Positions 16,089 through 25,710 of a stretch of 64,000 bases of DNA are shown here, piece after piece. The stretch's first letter is position 1; each line of letters begins with the position of its first letter. The position numbers and the translations under genes were made by a program. Below the pieces are notes generated by a model. That model was not told where the DNA came from. It worked only from the letters and a program-made list of their open reading frames with translations, and did no database searches. Source of the stretch: Niallia circulans NBRC 13626. Lineage in GTDB: Bacteria; Bacillota; Bacilli; Bacillales; Cytobacillaceae. Location: the NCBI RefSeq assembly GCF_001591585.1, contig NZ_BCVE01000001.1, positions 248,001 to 312,000 on the forward strand. Reading direction: 5' to 3'.

Positions 16089-16290
16089 AACAGCAATTCC
16101 AGTACTGCAAATCGGTGTTGTATCCCTTTCATTTTTTCACTCCAAACATTATGATAAATATTTTGTAAAGTTAAGTCCTTTTTTATTATAGTTCTTTTTT
16201 TTTGAAACTGGTAATATTTCTTAGATTTTAATTTGGTTAAAAGGGTATAAAGCTATTAGTGAGTTTCATAACACAAAAGGAGGTTAAAAG

Positions 16291-16524
16291 ATGAGTGTAT
16301 TACAGAAAATTGCCTTAATACTTATCGTAATCGGTGCTATTAATTGGGGACTTATCGGCCTATTTCAGTTCGACCTTGTCGCGGCGATTTTTGGAGGACA
16401 GCATGCAGGATTCTCTCGAATTATCTATAGTATAGTTGGAATCGCTGGTTTGTTGAGTCTTAGTTTACTTTTCTCATCAAAAAGCTTATCAAAAACAAGT
16501 TCCAAAAAGCGTACCGCCTATTAA
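16291..16524 (+). CDS. DUF378 small membrane protein (YuzA-like)
   Basis: 77 residues with two membrane segments: IALILIVIGAINWGLIGLF and IIYSIVGIAGLLSL, the DUF378 hallmark GAINWGLIG, and a basic tail. Function is unknown; the family is widespread in Bacillus. AAAGGAGG lies upstream of the ATG. A strong terminator follows. Confidence 0.87.
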   Translation: MSVLQKIALILIVIGAINWGLIGLFQFDLVAAIFGGQHAGFSRIIYSIVGIAGLLSLSLLFSSKSLSKTSSKKRTAY

Positions 16525-16579
16525 ATTGGAATATTCGCGCTTAATAATTACATGTCGACTATATCGTCATTAAAAAAAT

Positions 16580-16626
16580 TAAAACGGCAAACAAAACTAT
16601 GCATTTGTTTCGTTTGCCGTTTTTTC
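16580..16626. terminator. Bidirectional terminator
   Basis: AAAACGGCAAAC (16581-16592) pairs with GTTTGCCGTTTT (16612-16623), with T6 on the plus side and an A-run on the other. It ends both the DUF378 gene and the convergent DUF445 gene. Confidence 0.85.
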
Positions 16627-16639
16627 AATTATTATCTTG

Positions 16640-17890
16640 TTATAAAATAATCGCCACTAACTGAATTCCACTTAAGAACAGACCGATAATAAATCCGCAT
16701 ACGGCTCCGTTTACCCGAATCCATTGCAAATCTTTACCAACATTATTCTCAATCATATCGACAAGTGTTTCGTTATCCAGCTTATCCAGATTTTCTTTTA
16801 CTAAATTGCCAATTTGATCATGGTTTTTCTCGATAAAATGAGAAATTTGGTGAATAATCCAAGGATCAATCTTTTCGCTATTTTCTTCGATTTTTTCCAC
16901 TAACTGCAGAATAAATGGAAGAGCTTTTGTTTCCATAAACTCCTTATTTTCAAGAAGTTCGATTGCCTTCTCTTGTGCTTGCTTCAGACTTGTTAAGATT
17001 GTATGATTGGACTCAAGTGAATCAAGTACTTTATCCTTCCATGTATTGATTCCTGCTAATACTTTCTCGTTTTCTGGAAGGCTTTCAATTTCCTTTCGAA
17101 TGTACAAAACCAGTGCTTCACGGTTTTGCTCCCCATCTTTTTGAAGACTACGCATTCCACTCAAGCAGAGATTTTGGACAATTTGCCCTAACTTTTCCTC
17201 TGTTAAAATATTCTGCAATGTTTTTAACGCAAATTGCAGCATGCCGCTTGCCTCGACATTATTTAACACATTCATCGAAACAGAGCCAAGTTTTCGAGCT
17301 GTTTCTTCTTTTCGCAGCCAAGCTTCCGTTTTTACTAGAATATGATCCAAAGCCTTCTTGTCAACTTCTTCTGAAATTAATTGATTTGTAAGCAGATTTA
17401 GAATATTACTTATTTGCACATCTGATAGAGCCGCTGACATTTGCTTACGCACAAATGGAGTTATTTTTTCGACGTCTATATTTCTAATTGCTTGCTGTGT
17501 AGCCTTTATCATTGCTTTCTTTACTGGTTCTGATTCTATTCTTGTGTTGATGGCAGCAGTGATTTTTTCGGTAAAAGGAATATTCTTCACTTTATCCTGG
17601 ATACTTTCCTTTGATAACCAATCTTTTTTCAAAACATTCACTAACCCATTTACCATCCTATCCCTATTTTTAGGTAGTAAAGCAGTATGTGGGATTGGCA
17701 AACCTAAAGGATGTCTAAATAGTGCTGTAACGGCAAACCAGTCTGCTAGTCCTCCGACAAGTCCAGCCTCAAAACCGCCATGAATTAGATGTATCCAACT
17801 ATTATCTTGAAAAGGAAATGTCAGGATAAACCCCAATCCCATAATAAGCAGTGAATACCTTGCAAGCTTTCTTGATGATTTTTTTTCCAC
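16640..17890 (-). CDS. DUF445 membrane protein
   Basis: 416 residues. The conserved GGLADWFAVTALFRHPLG core near residue 45 and IPHTALLPKNRDRM identify DUF445. Membrane segments at both ends anchor a long helical cytoplasmic or periplasmic coiled region. Function is unknown; relatives are called YheB or YjiN-like. It ends close to the shared terminator. No site linking it to a neighbour is seen. Confidence 0.88.
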   Translation of the reverse strand: MEKKSSRKLARYSLLIMGLGFILTFPFQDNSWIHLIHGGFEAGLVGGLADWFAVTALFRHPLGLPIPHTALLPKNRDRMVNGLVNVLKKDWLSKESIQDKVKNIPFTEKITAAINTRIESEPVKKAMIKATQQAIRNIDVEKITPFVRKQMSAALSDVQISNILNLLTNQLISEEVDKKALDHILVKTEAWLRKEETARKLGSVSMNVLNNVEASGMLQFALKTLQNILTEEKLGQIVQNLCLSGMRSLQKDGEQNREALVLYIRKEIESLPENEKVLAGINTWKDKVLDSLESNHTILTSLKQAQEKAIELLENKEFMETKALPFILQLVEKIEENSEKIDPWIIHQISHFIEKNHDQIGNLVKENLDKLDNETLVDMIENNVGKDLQWIRVNGAVCGFIIGLFLSGIQLVAIIL

Positions 17891-18076
17891 GCATTGTCCC
17901 TCATTTTACTTTTAAAATCGTTATTACATCTTTTTAGAGGTAGAACCTCTATTCTGTAGTATACCAATAATCACCTAAAAACAGAAAGAGAAAGTAGATA
18001 TTTAGCGAATTTTTTCTTATGGTACAACAAAAGCCAAAAGATCTGTTCGACCTTTCAGCTTCCTCGCGCCACTTTA

Positions 18077-18943
18077 TCACTTGTCTAATAGCGATAAAAA
18101 TTCATTCATTACCTTTCTATACTGTTCAGGTTCTTCTATATAGGCCATATGGGCACTTTCTTCAAATACATGAAAAGCTGCATGTGGAGTTCTGCTACTA
18201 TAATATTCTGTTGATGCAGGTGTTGCTTCATCATAGCGCCCACAAGTATACAATGTTGGTATAGAAATTTTTGATAGCTGTTCTGTACAATCAAATGTTT
18301 TTAAGTTCCCTTGTACAGTAAATTCGGAAGGTCCCCACATTATTTGATACACATGTGGATTTCTAAAGTGCTTACCTTGTTTTAAATGTTCTGGATAAGG
18401 CTTTAATCTACATACAAAATGATCATTAAACACTTCAATCGCTTGTTGAAAGGCAGGTGTATCTGTATTTCCCTTTTCTTCACAGCTTCTGATCGTTTCT
18501 TGCACCTCTAGTGGTAATAAAGCTAAATTTTTCTTTTGATCTTTTTCCCACAATGGTGCACTTAAACACGGACTGGAGAAAATAATGCTGCTAATTCCTT
18601 CTGGATTATTAAAATAAGAAGCAGCTGCAAGAGTAGTGCCCCATGAATGGCCAAGAATATGGACTTTTTTCAACCCTAAACCTGTACGAACTTGAGCGAC
18701 TTCTTCTACAAACCTGGCTAATGTCCATAGGGAATCATCATCTGGTCGATCTGACTTTCCACAGCCTAACTGATCATATAATATGACTGGTCGATCGGTT
18801 GCCAATTCTTTTAACCCTTGTAAAGAGTAAGAGCTAGAACCTGGTCCTCCATGTAAAACAAGCAGTGGAGTACCTTCTGCTGTCTCATTATGTATGATAT
18901 ACCATACTTTTCCCCCTGTAACCTCTAAAAATCCTTCTTTCAT
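18077..18943 (-). CDS. Proline iminopeptidase-type alpha/beta hydrolase
   Basis: 288 residues. HGGPGSSSYS is the oxyanion region, GHSWGTT contains the nucleophilic Ser (near residue 107), GRYDEATP the Asp and ESAHMAYIE the His. HGGPG plus GHSWG is typical of proline iminopeptidases, which release N-terminal proline or related small amino acids from peptides. Substrate specificity cannot be confirmed here. The upstream minus-strand gene is a VOC protein 45 bp away, so co-transcription is possible. Confidence 0.85.
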   Translation of the reverse strand: MKEGFLEVTGGKVWYIIHNETAEGTPLLVLHGGPGSSSYSLQGLKELATDRPVILYDQLGCGKSDRPDDDSLWTLARFVEEVAQVRTGLGLKKVHILGHSWGTTLAAASYFNNPEGISSIIFSSPCLSAPLWEKDQKKNLALLPLEVQETIRSCEEKGNTDTPAFQQAIEVFNDHFVCRLKPYPEHLKQGKHFRNPHVYQIMWGPSEFTVQGNLKTFDCTEQLSKISIPTLYTCGRYDEATPASTEYYSSRTPHAAFHVFEESAHMAYIEEPEQYRKVMNEFLSLLDK

Positions 18944-18988
18944 CCGCTTACTCCTTTTCGATTATACTAACTAGTTTAGCCTATATAA

Positions 18989-19363
18989 TTATTCCAATAT
19001 CTTTCTTTCAATTATCTCCACGCGGTTTCCAAATGGGTCACGGAACTCAAAGCGCTCATAGCCTTCAATAGGAATAGAATTGGTGATTTCAACTCCTAAA
19101 TCACTAAGTTTATTTTTCCAATCCGACATACTATCTACTTGGTAAGCAAGGTGAGACTTAGTAGAATAACGATCAAATCCATCTTCTGTTCCAACATGGA
19201 CATCCATATTTCCTAGTGATAGCCAAAAACCACCTCTTCCTTGCAAAGATGCAGGCTTCGCTATTTCTTTTAACCCCAGCTCGTCACAATAAAAATCCTT
19301 AGCCTTTTCTTCCATTCCTTTAGGAATGGTTATTTGCACATGATGCACACCAATTATATTCAT
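18989..19363 (-). CDS. VOC-superfamily protein
   Basis: 124 residues with paired VOC modules: GVHHVQITIPKGMEEKAKDF then SHLAYQVDSMSDWKNKLSDL, and FRDPFGNRVEIIE at the end. GVHHVQ and the terminal E suggest a metal-binding glyoxalase-like site (H, H/E, E). It could detoxify or ring-cleave a small molecule. The site before the ATG is AGGGAGG. It lies next to the aminopeptidase gene. Confidence 0.83.
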   Translation of the reverse strand: MNIIGVHHVQITIPKGMEEKAKDFYCDELGLKEIAKPASLQGRGGFWLSLGNMDVHVGTEDGFDRYSTKSHLAYQVDSMSDWKNKLSDLGVEITNSIPIEGYERFEFRDPFGNRVEIIERKILE

Positions 19364-19600
19364 CTTCGCTATTCCTCCCTATATCTTCGTCCTATTAATC
19401 TTATAATGAACTAACCTAATAAAACCATATCGTAAAACTAATCACTTATGATTAGAAAAAATAATGGAGAATAGGGGTCAATAAGTCATACATTTCTTGG
19501 CTTCTCGACCCTACGTAATAGGGCACAGAATAAATCATACATTAAATCATGAGACTAGCGAAGGTACTAAATACTTTTTACTCCTACAATTAGGTTTTTA

Positions 19601-20311
19601 TTATTCCTTACCAAGCGAAAATCCCGCAAACAGCTTGCCGCCATACGGCTTTAATACTTTTTCCGTAAGCTCTATAATTTTTTCTTTTTCTCTGGTTCGA
19701 TAAAAGCAATCAAATGCTTCAATAAACTCATCCGCTAATAGAGAATCATAGTGCCGTAAACTCCTGACCATCCATTTCGATGTACCAACCCATTGCTTAT
19801 TTACTCTTAAAACAAATTCGTGGAGAAGAAAGCTTAATGTGCTCGCAATGAAAATTTCCTCTTGTTTATTGTCTGCTCCGATCAAATCATCTAGTACATC
19901 TGTTATAAAGTAACGCTTCGTACGAATTGTTTCCTCTGACCATTCTTTCGGTCCCTCTGCCAGCATTTGTTTTGCTTCTTGTTTGATTGCTTGTAAAGCT
20001 CCGTCGTCTCTTAACACGATTCCTTCTGTGATCATTCGCTGCATGGAAGGTTTTGCTATATTATAGTCCATTAAGAAGAAATCTTTATAGGAAGAGAAAT
20101 TATGTACAAATACTTCGATTGGCCAACCAAATTCCATCATGGACTCTCTATAAGAAGAGACGATTTTTTCATCAAAAATGACAATATCAAGGTCGGAAGT
20201 AGCTGTTGCTTGTCCCCTTACTACACTTCCTGCTAAAACAGCAGCATTACAATGTGAATAATATGTATCTATAAAAAGGCGGGCTGCTTCCACTGGCTCT
20301 AATCTTTCCAT
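19601..20311 (-). CDS. Nucleotidyltransferase-domain protein
   Basis: 236 residues. GSVVRGQATATSDLDIVIF near residue 28 is the GSxxxG...SDxD motif of the polymerase-beta nucleotidyltransferase superfamily, which includes aminoglycoside adenylyltransferases. The C-terminal half is helical and may bind substrate. Whether it modifies a drug, a nucleotide or a protein cannot be told. It is followed leftward by a short intergenic region and preceded by phzF. Confidence 0.78.
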   Translation of the reverse strand: MERLEPVEAARLFIDTYYSHCNAAVLAGSVVRGQATATSDLDIVIFDEKIVSSYRESMMEFGWPIEVFVHNFSSYKDFFLMDYNIAKPSMQRMITEGIVLRDDGALQAIKQEAKQMLAEGPKEWSEETIRTKRYFITDVLDDLIGADNKQEEIFIASTLSFLLHEFVLRVNKQWVGTSKWMVRSLRHYDSLLADEFIEAFDCFYRTREKEKIIELTEKVLKPYGGKLFAGFSLGKE

Positions 20312-20343
20312 TAATTATCCCCCAATTCTAATCACTAGTATCA

Positions 20344-21237
20344 TCAATCAATAGTTATTTTTAATTCCTTGACAAACACTGCAGTTCCACTAATCTCCAC
20401 ATCCAATTGACCATTCCTCTCAGAAACAATAACAGATACTCTCCCATCACGACCTATCTCCTGACCTTGTTCAATGACAATAGTTTTATTTTTCCATTCC
20501 TCATCCACATATGTAATATAATATGCCCCCATCACTCCCGACGATGTTCCTGTAACTGGATCTTCTCTTGTACCAGAGTAAGGAGAGGAAAAATGCCTTC
20601 CATGCATAATTGCATTTACATCGTAGGTTTCCAGGCAAAATGGATGAATGGACGCATGAGGAATTTCCGCTAAAATAGCTGGAAACAAGTCATTTTTCAC
20701 AGCCATTTTGGAAAATACACCTAGTTCTTTAATAGGAACAAGGAGTGTCCACAGCCCCGTATTGCCATAAAGAATCGGAATATTTGTATCTAAATCAGAT
20801 TCTTTAAGACCGATTGCTTCTGCTAATGCTAATCGTGAACCTTTGAATTGTTTAAATTGTGGTGTAACTTGCTTCATCGTAATGGCAGGAGAAGACTGAT
20901 CACGATAATCAATTTTAATCGGAAGCACACCCGCCTTTGTTTCGATAGAATAAACTTCTTTTTCAGAGAGCAGCCCCATCGTTTTAAGAGCAAAAACAGT
21001 AGCGATAGTAGCATGACCACAAAGATTCACTTCATGTCCGGGGGTAAAATAACGAATTTTTAGATCAGCACATTCTGATGGTGAAACAAACGCCGTTTCA
21101 TTAAAGCCCACCTCTTTAGCAATTTTCTGCATTTCTATTTCGGTATATTTCTCTCCCTCTAACACAATTCCAGCAGGATTTCCCTTATCCGGCTTATTAG
21201 TAAATGCATCATAATGTAAAACAGAAATTTTCTTCAT
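20344..21237 (-). CDS. PhzF-family epimerase/isomerase
   Basis: 297 residues. The two-barrel PhzF fold is shown by GNPAGIVL, FNETAFVSPSE with the catalytic Glu, and a CGHATI-type loop (LCGHATIATV) in the first half, and EDPVTGTSSGVMGAY in the second half. PhzF relatives isomerise small acids; the substrate is unknown. It is adjacent to a DJ-1/PfpI gene 25 bp upstream, so they probably form one unit. Confidence 0.87.
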   Translation of the reverse strand: MKKISVLHYDAFTNKPDKGNPAGIVLEGEKYTEIEMQKIAKEVGFNETAFVSPSECADLKIRYFTPGHEVNLCGHATIATVFALKTMGLLSEKEVYSIETKAGVLPIKIDYRDQSSPAITMKQVTPQFKQFKGSRLALAEAIGLKESDLDTNIPILYGNTGLWTLLVPIKELGVFSKMAVKNDLFPAILAEIPHASIHPFCLETYDVNAIMHGRHFSSPYSGTREDPVTGTSSGVMGAYYITYVDEEWKNKTIVIEQGQEIGRDGRVSVIVSERNGQLDVEISGTAVFVKELKITID

Positions 21238-21262
21238 TTCAATTTTCCTCCTACAAGTCTAT

Positions 21263-21841
21263 TTATCTATCATATTCCATCCGCTTTGCTGTTTCCCTTC
21301 CTACTTCCTTGCCATATAACTTCTCTACTATATGAAAGGACATATTGATTCCGGCAGATATCCCGCCAGAAGTTAGTATCTTTCCTTCATCTACAAATTT
21401 CACTTTCCTAACTATCTGAACCTTTGGAAATTCTTGCTCCAAGCGATCGATATCCATCCAGTGCGTGGTAGCCTTTAAATTATCCAACAACTCAGCCTTC
21501 GCTAATAAAAATGCTCCTGTACAGACAGAAGTCATATATTCTACTTTCTTTGATTGCATTTTAATCCACTTAATGACAACAGGATTATAAATTTCGATTT
21601 CTTCTGCTCCATAGCCGCCTGGAACAATGAGAATATCCAAATCAGGATGGTTTTCAAAAGAAAAATCCGCTTCTATTCTAAGACCATTTCTTGCTAAAAT
21701 AGTTCCTCCTTTTTCTGAAATAGTATAGACATGAAATAATTTATTCTCTCCACCAGCTAAAGAAAACACTTCAAATGGACCAGCAGCATCCAATACTTCT
21801 ACTTCATTAAAAATCAATATTCCAACAATGCGAGCCTTCAT
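21263..21841 (-). CDS. DJ-1/PfpI family protein
   Basis: 192 residues of class I glutamine amidotransferase-like fold. IVPGGYG marks the first elbow and SVCTGAFLLAKAELL holds the nucleophile Cys near residue 102, followed by ATTHW. This pattern matches the isonitrile hydratase/AraC-N-like branch of DJ-1/PfpI proteins. It may be a hydratase or a redox chaperone. It begins the leftward pair with phzF. Confidence 0.85.
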   Translation of the reverse strand: MKARIVGILIFNEVEVLDAAGPFEVFSLAGGENKLFHVYTISEKGGTILARNGLRIEADFSFENHPDLDILIVPGGYGAEEIEIYNPVVIKWIKMQSKKVEYMTSVCTGAFLLAKAELLDNLKATTHWMDIDRLEQEFPKVQIVRKVKFVDEGKILTSGGISAGINMSFHIVEKLYGKEVGRETAKRMEYDR

Positions 21842-22007
21842 AATTCCCCCTAAAATAGTATTCGTATGTAAAATAATGAAAAATCAATTAAGAACCCTAG
21901 TCTTTACATCCTACCACGTTTTGTGAATTTTTAAATAATATTCCCACCAAATTTCTTATAAATAAATGGTATAATATTTGTTCGAATGAATTATTTGGGA
22001 GGAAAAT

Positions 22008-22328
22008 ATGATTCAAGCAATTGGCGTCGTTGATTTTCATTACAAACCAACGCGAACAACGAAATATAGAGAGAATGTAACAAAAAGGATTAACGCAAAA
22101 ACTAATAAATACGATGATTCTTTTGAAGTTCTGACGATTTCAGAACCATATGATATGGATGGAGATATTTTTGTCCGTGTATCCTGCTCATTTACCATTT
22201 ATATGTACGAAAAGGCCTATATTCGAAATCCCGAAGAATATGTTGGATCTGTATTTCCTACATTAAAAGAACGGATTACACCGCATATCATTGCAACAAA
22301 GGTTTATAGTTTAACAAAAAGAAGATGA
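22008..22328 (+). CDS. Hypothetical 106-residue protein
   Basis: A soluble basic protein rich in beta strands (FEVLTISEPYDMDGDIFVRV) with a C-terminal PEEYVGSVFPTLKERITPH. I do not recognise the family. GGGAGG precedes the ATG and a TATAAT-like box with an upstream AT-rich region supports expression. It is a single gene pointing away from the DJ-1 unit. Confidence 0.65.
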   Translation: MIQAIGVVDFHYKPTRTTKYRENVTKRINAKTNKYDDSFEVLTISEPYDMDGDIFVRVSCSFTIYMYEKAYIRNPEEYVGSVFPTLKERITPHIIATKVYSLTKRR

Positions 22329-22550
22329 TTAAATGGGACTGTGCACATTTTTAGCGATTGTTAAGTTATAATAAAGTCATTTAGAATTGTATATAGTTGT
22401 TTGCAAGTCCTCCTTTAACTAACGTGGCATTTAGTACAATTAGAATGGAGGAACTAATAACCTTAATATCGAAAAGAATATACAAAACGTAAAAATCAAG
22501 AGGAGACACTAAAAAAATAAGAAGTCAACAAAACAAAGCAGGTGGGATAT

Positions 22551-23066
22551 ATGGGCGAAAGAAGCAAAAAAATGGATACATATTATAATACAAAGGATAT
22601 TGCCAAACGCAATGCACTATTAAAGCAATTAGTATTTGACTTGCCAGATGACGGAAAGGACTTTTTTTTAAGAGCTTATAAAAAAGAGCGATATTTAGAT
22701 ATGCGACTTACTGCCATTCGAGGATATGCTGCCTTTGCAAGCGAAGAAGAGGTGGCAATTTTAATGAATAGGATGTTGGAAATCTTAAAAAAGATCCCCG
22801 AAAGTACTCCATATAATTATCAGGAATATGAAATCTTGCGGTCAGCTTTTTTGATGCCCTACCTGCTGGAAAAATATAATTATGACTGTTTCAAAAAATT
22901 TAATGAACAGTTAGAAAAACAGTACGATGCCATGCCCGAAGTTTTCAAAGGAATTTTTACCTGCAATGAAAAAGGTGAACATATCCAACTGGTTCTCCCA
23001 GCAGCAGTACAGAAACGGATTAGAGCTTTCCTGCGTGGGTCAAAGACATCCCTGAGTGATTCTTGA
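22551..23066 (+). CDS. Hypothetical helical protein
   Basis: 171 residues, helical, soluble and of mixed charge (YLDMRLTAIRGYAAFASEEE, a HEAT-like repeat feature). I do not recognise it. AGGTGG is about 7 nt before ATG 22551; the GTG three codons upstream is less well placed. It appears monocistronic. The 309 bp after it (23067-23375) hold only an inverted repeat CCTATTAC/GTAATAGG at 23297-23329. Confidence 0.6.
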   Translation: MGERSKKMDTYYNTKDIAKRNALLKQLVFDLPDDGKDFFLRAYKKERYLDMRLTAIRGYAAFASEEEVAILMNRMLEILKKIPESTPYNYQEYEILRSAFLMPYLLEKYNYDCFKKFNEQLEKQYDAMPEVFKGIFTCNEKGEHIQLVLPAAVQKRIRAFLRGSKTSLSDS

Positions 23067-23375
23067 ACCCACAAGCCGCTTTTATCATCATGCTCGTAAT
23101 ATTCAATAGAAAATAATTTCGCCCCGCTATCACTTGGTATCTATGATAACTTTTAAAGAAGCTCCTTTGAGCACAAATATATATAATCTACGGAAATTAA
23201 ACAACTTTAAAGATCTAACACTATATGTATATCTTTCTATCAAATTTTAATAGCTTTAATATCATTTCAAAATTAGCAAGTATTACTGTTAATTTTCCTA
23301 TTACGCAAATGGTTAATGGAGTAATAGGTATTCATACTATGGTGCCATTTGTTAATGAAAGTGGGAGGTTATAGC

Positions 23376-23510
23376 TTGGAGAAAACAAAAGGAAAAAAAG
23401 CGAAAAAGGACTCCTTTTTTGGGAGCCTGTTAGACATTTTAATAGACTTTTTTGAGATTTTTTATGGATTTTTCCGATTTTTATTTCGCTCGCTTTTGAA
23501 ATTCTTCTAA
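23376..23510 (+). CDS. Very small basic-aromatic protein (44 residues)
   Basis: The TTG at 23376 has GGGAGG 8 nt upstream and opens a 44-residue frame ending at TAA 23508-23510. The N-terminus is strongly basic (KTKGKKAKKD) and the rest is hydrophobic with nine Phe (ILIDFFEIFYGFFRFLF), a likely amphipathic or membrane helix. It was too short for usual gene calls. It converges on rtcB. No family is recognised; roles could include a membrane-active peptide or a sporulation protein. Confidence 0.55.
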   Translation: MEKTKGKKAKKDSFFGSLLDILIDFFEIFYGFFRFLFRSLLKFF

Positions 23511-23590
23511 ATGTGCATATTTGGAGAGAGGCGGAAGAAGAATCCTTTCCCTCTCCTTTATTTATATTTTTCAGCCTTTCTATTTCCTTC

Positions 23591-24778
23591 TTAATTTGCC
23601 TTAAAGTTATACAAAGGCTTAATAATTTCTGCAATATCAATAGTCTCTGCTGTATGTTTAATTATCTCTTCCATTGGTTTATAAGCAAATGGACTTTCAT
23701 CTAACGTACTATTCTTCACGGAAGTACTCCAAACTTCTTTCATGGCTGACTCAAAATCTTTTAAGCTAACGGTCTTTCTCGCTTTGGTCCTTGACATTAA
23801 TCTTCCTGCGCCATGAGGAGCGGATTGGTTCCAGTCCTCGTTTCCTTTTCCAAAGGCAATAATGCTGCCATCTCTCATATTCAAAGGAATAATTACTCTT
23901 TCTCCTTTTCTAGCAGAAATAGCTCCTTTTCTTAATATCATATTTTCCATATCAATATAATTGTGAATAGTAGTAAATTGATCTAAAACTGCCCAATTCA
24001 TCTTTGTAACAATAACATCAATCATGGCAAGTCGATTTAAATAAGCATATTGTTGCGCAATCTTCATATCATGCATATAGTCTTTAAATCCTTGGGACTC
24101 TAAATAAGCAAGTTCTTTGTTTATTTTTGGTAGTTCCATATTTTTTAAGCTTGCTTGAATTTCAGCATGCCTCCCCTCTTCCTTCAATTTAGCAATCATT
24201 TCTTTTTTGATCCCGTCGATATTAACTAAATTATCGTAAGCAAGTGTTTGGTAATATTCTGCTACTTGTGCACCTAAGTTACGGCTTCCACTATGTATAA
24301 CGATATATACACTTCCATCAGCTGCTTCATTTAACTCGATAAAGTGATTACCTCCACCTAAGGTTCCAATACTATGTTCTGCTCTTTTTTTATTTATAGG
24401 AGCTTTCACCTCATCTAAATCAATTTGTTCCCTATATGAATGAGCTTTATCTCTGATCGAGAATCCGCTTGGAATAAACTTACGAACCGTTTCATCTAGT
24501 TCATCAAAATTCAAACTTGCTCTGTCTATCTTTAATTTTGCTACCGCCATACCACAACCGATATCTACCCCTACTAAATTAGGGACAATTTTATCTTGAA
24601 TAGTCATAGTCGTACCTATCGTACAGCCCACTCCCGCATGCGTGTCCGGCATAATTCTAATCTTACTGTTCTTAGCAAATTCCTGATCACATAATTCCTT
24701 AATCTGTGCTTCAGCCACTTCTTCTAATTGATCCGTAAATACTTTAGCTCTATTATATTTTCCTGTTAATTCAATCAT
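23591..24778 (-). CDS. rtcB: RtcB-family RNA ligase
   Basis: 395 residues. VDIGCGM (near residue 72), GGGNHFIE and the C-terminal SAPHGAGRLMSR with the guanylylated His near residue 322 are RtcB signatures. RtcB joins RNA 2',3'-cyclic phosphate or 3'-phosphate ends to 5'-OH ends using GTP and Mn2+. The size matches the shorter bacterial type rather than E. coli RtcB2-like longer forms. It stands without rtcA or archease nearby, so its substrate is unknown. AAGGAAGTG precedes the ATG. Confidence 0.87.
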   Translation of the reverse strand: MIELTGKYNRAKVFTDQLEEVAEAQIKELCDQEFAKNSKIRIMPDTHAGVGCTIGTTMTIQDKIVPNLVGVDIGCGMAVAKLKIDRASLNFDELDETVRKFIPSGFSIRDKAHSYREQIDLDEVKAPINKKRAEHSIGTLGGGNHFIELNEAADGSVYIVIHSGSRNLGAQVAEYYQTLAYDNLVNIDGIKKEMIAKLKEEGRHAEIQASLKNMELPKINKELAYLESQGFKDYMHDMKIAQQYAYLNRLAMIDVIVTKMNWAVLDQFTTIHNYIDMENMILRKGAISARKGERVIIPLNMRDGSIIAFGKGNEDWNQSAPHGAGRLMSRTKARKTVSLKDFESAMKEVWSTSVKNSTLDESPFAYKPMEEIIKHTAETIDIAEIIKPLYNFKAN

Positions 24779-24898
24779 TTGGTCACTTCCTTTTTTCAGT
24801 TTTTTTACTTATAAAGCTTGTATAATCATTGACGTATAGCTCCAATCTGTTATACACTTAATATAACAGATGAAACTGGAATGGGAGGAATAAAACGA

Positions 24899-25672
24899 AT
24901 GAATTCTATTTATATTGGGATATCTCTGCAATTATTTCTGGCAGTAATAGTTCCTATTATATTAATGGTGTATTTACAAAGAAAAAAAATGATGTCTTGG
25001 AGATCCTTACTTGTTGGTATTGTTATCTTCATTGTATTTTCGCAAATTCTTGAAAAAATCGTTCATTTCATCGTGCTTAGCCCTACTGGAACGGAGTTGA
25101 AATGGAGCAGCAATCCTTATCTTTTTGCCTTATACGGCGGCCTAGCTGCAGGTATATTTGAAGAAATTGGCCGCTATTTTGCTTTTAAAGTATGGTTGAA
25201 GAACAATCATCAATTTAATGATGGACTATCATATGGATTAGGACATGGAGGAATAGAAGCTATATTTATAGGCGGCATGTCAGCACTAAATTCTCTGCTC
25301 ATCTCATCTATGATCAAAACTGGGAACTTGGAAACAATATTGGGCCCTGCTGCGACACCTGAAGCCATTAACAACATTAAAGAGCAATTTGAACAAGCTA
25401 ATGTAATGCTTTTTGCATCTGGTGGTTTAGAAAGAGTCTTTGCCCTTGCACTGCACCTTGCATTATCCATATTAGTCCTTTATGCAATTAGACAGCAAAA
25501 ATTTATATATGTTATTTATGCGATTCTTATACACGCAGCTATCAATTTCTTCCCAGCATTATATCAGGCGGGTACTATCACCAACCTACTTGTAATGGAA
25601 GTTTTTCTAGGGATAATTGCTGTACTATCCATCCTATTTATTGTAAAAATGAAACCAAAATTCGAGAAATAA
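24899..25672 (+). CDS. YhfC-family intramembrane protein
   Basis: About 257 residues with seven or eight membrane segments. The family pattern is visible as FEEIGRYFAF in one helix, GLGHGGIEAIF in another and HLALSILVL later; the acidic and histidine residues could chelate a metal. YhfC-family proteins are described as putative intramembrane metalloproteases. ATG 24899 has GGGAGG about 10 nt upstream; the earlier ATG at 24881 lies inside that site. It diverges from rtcB. Confidence 0.83.
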   Translation: MNSIYIGISLQLFLAVIVPIILMVYLQRKKMMSWRSLLVGIVIFIVFSQILEKIVHFIVLSPTGTELKWSSNPYLFALYGGLAAGIFEEIGRYFAFKVWLKNNHQFNDGLSYGLGHGGIEAIFIGGMSALNSLLISSMIKTGNLETILGPAATPEAINNIKEQFEQANVMLFASGGLERVFALALHLALSILVLYAIRQQKFIYVIYAILIHAAINFFPALYQAGTITNLLVMEVFLGIIAVLSILFIVKMKPKFEK

Positions 25673-25710
25673 ATATTAGATATTCTGCTCTCCTTTTTAT
25701 GGAGAGCTTT

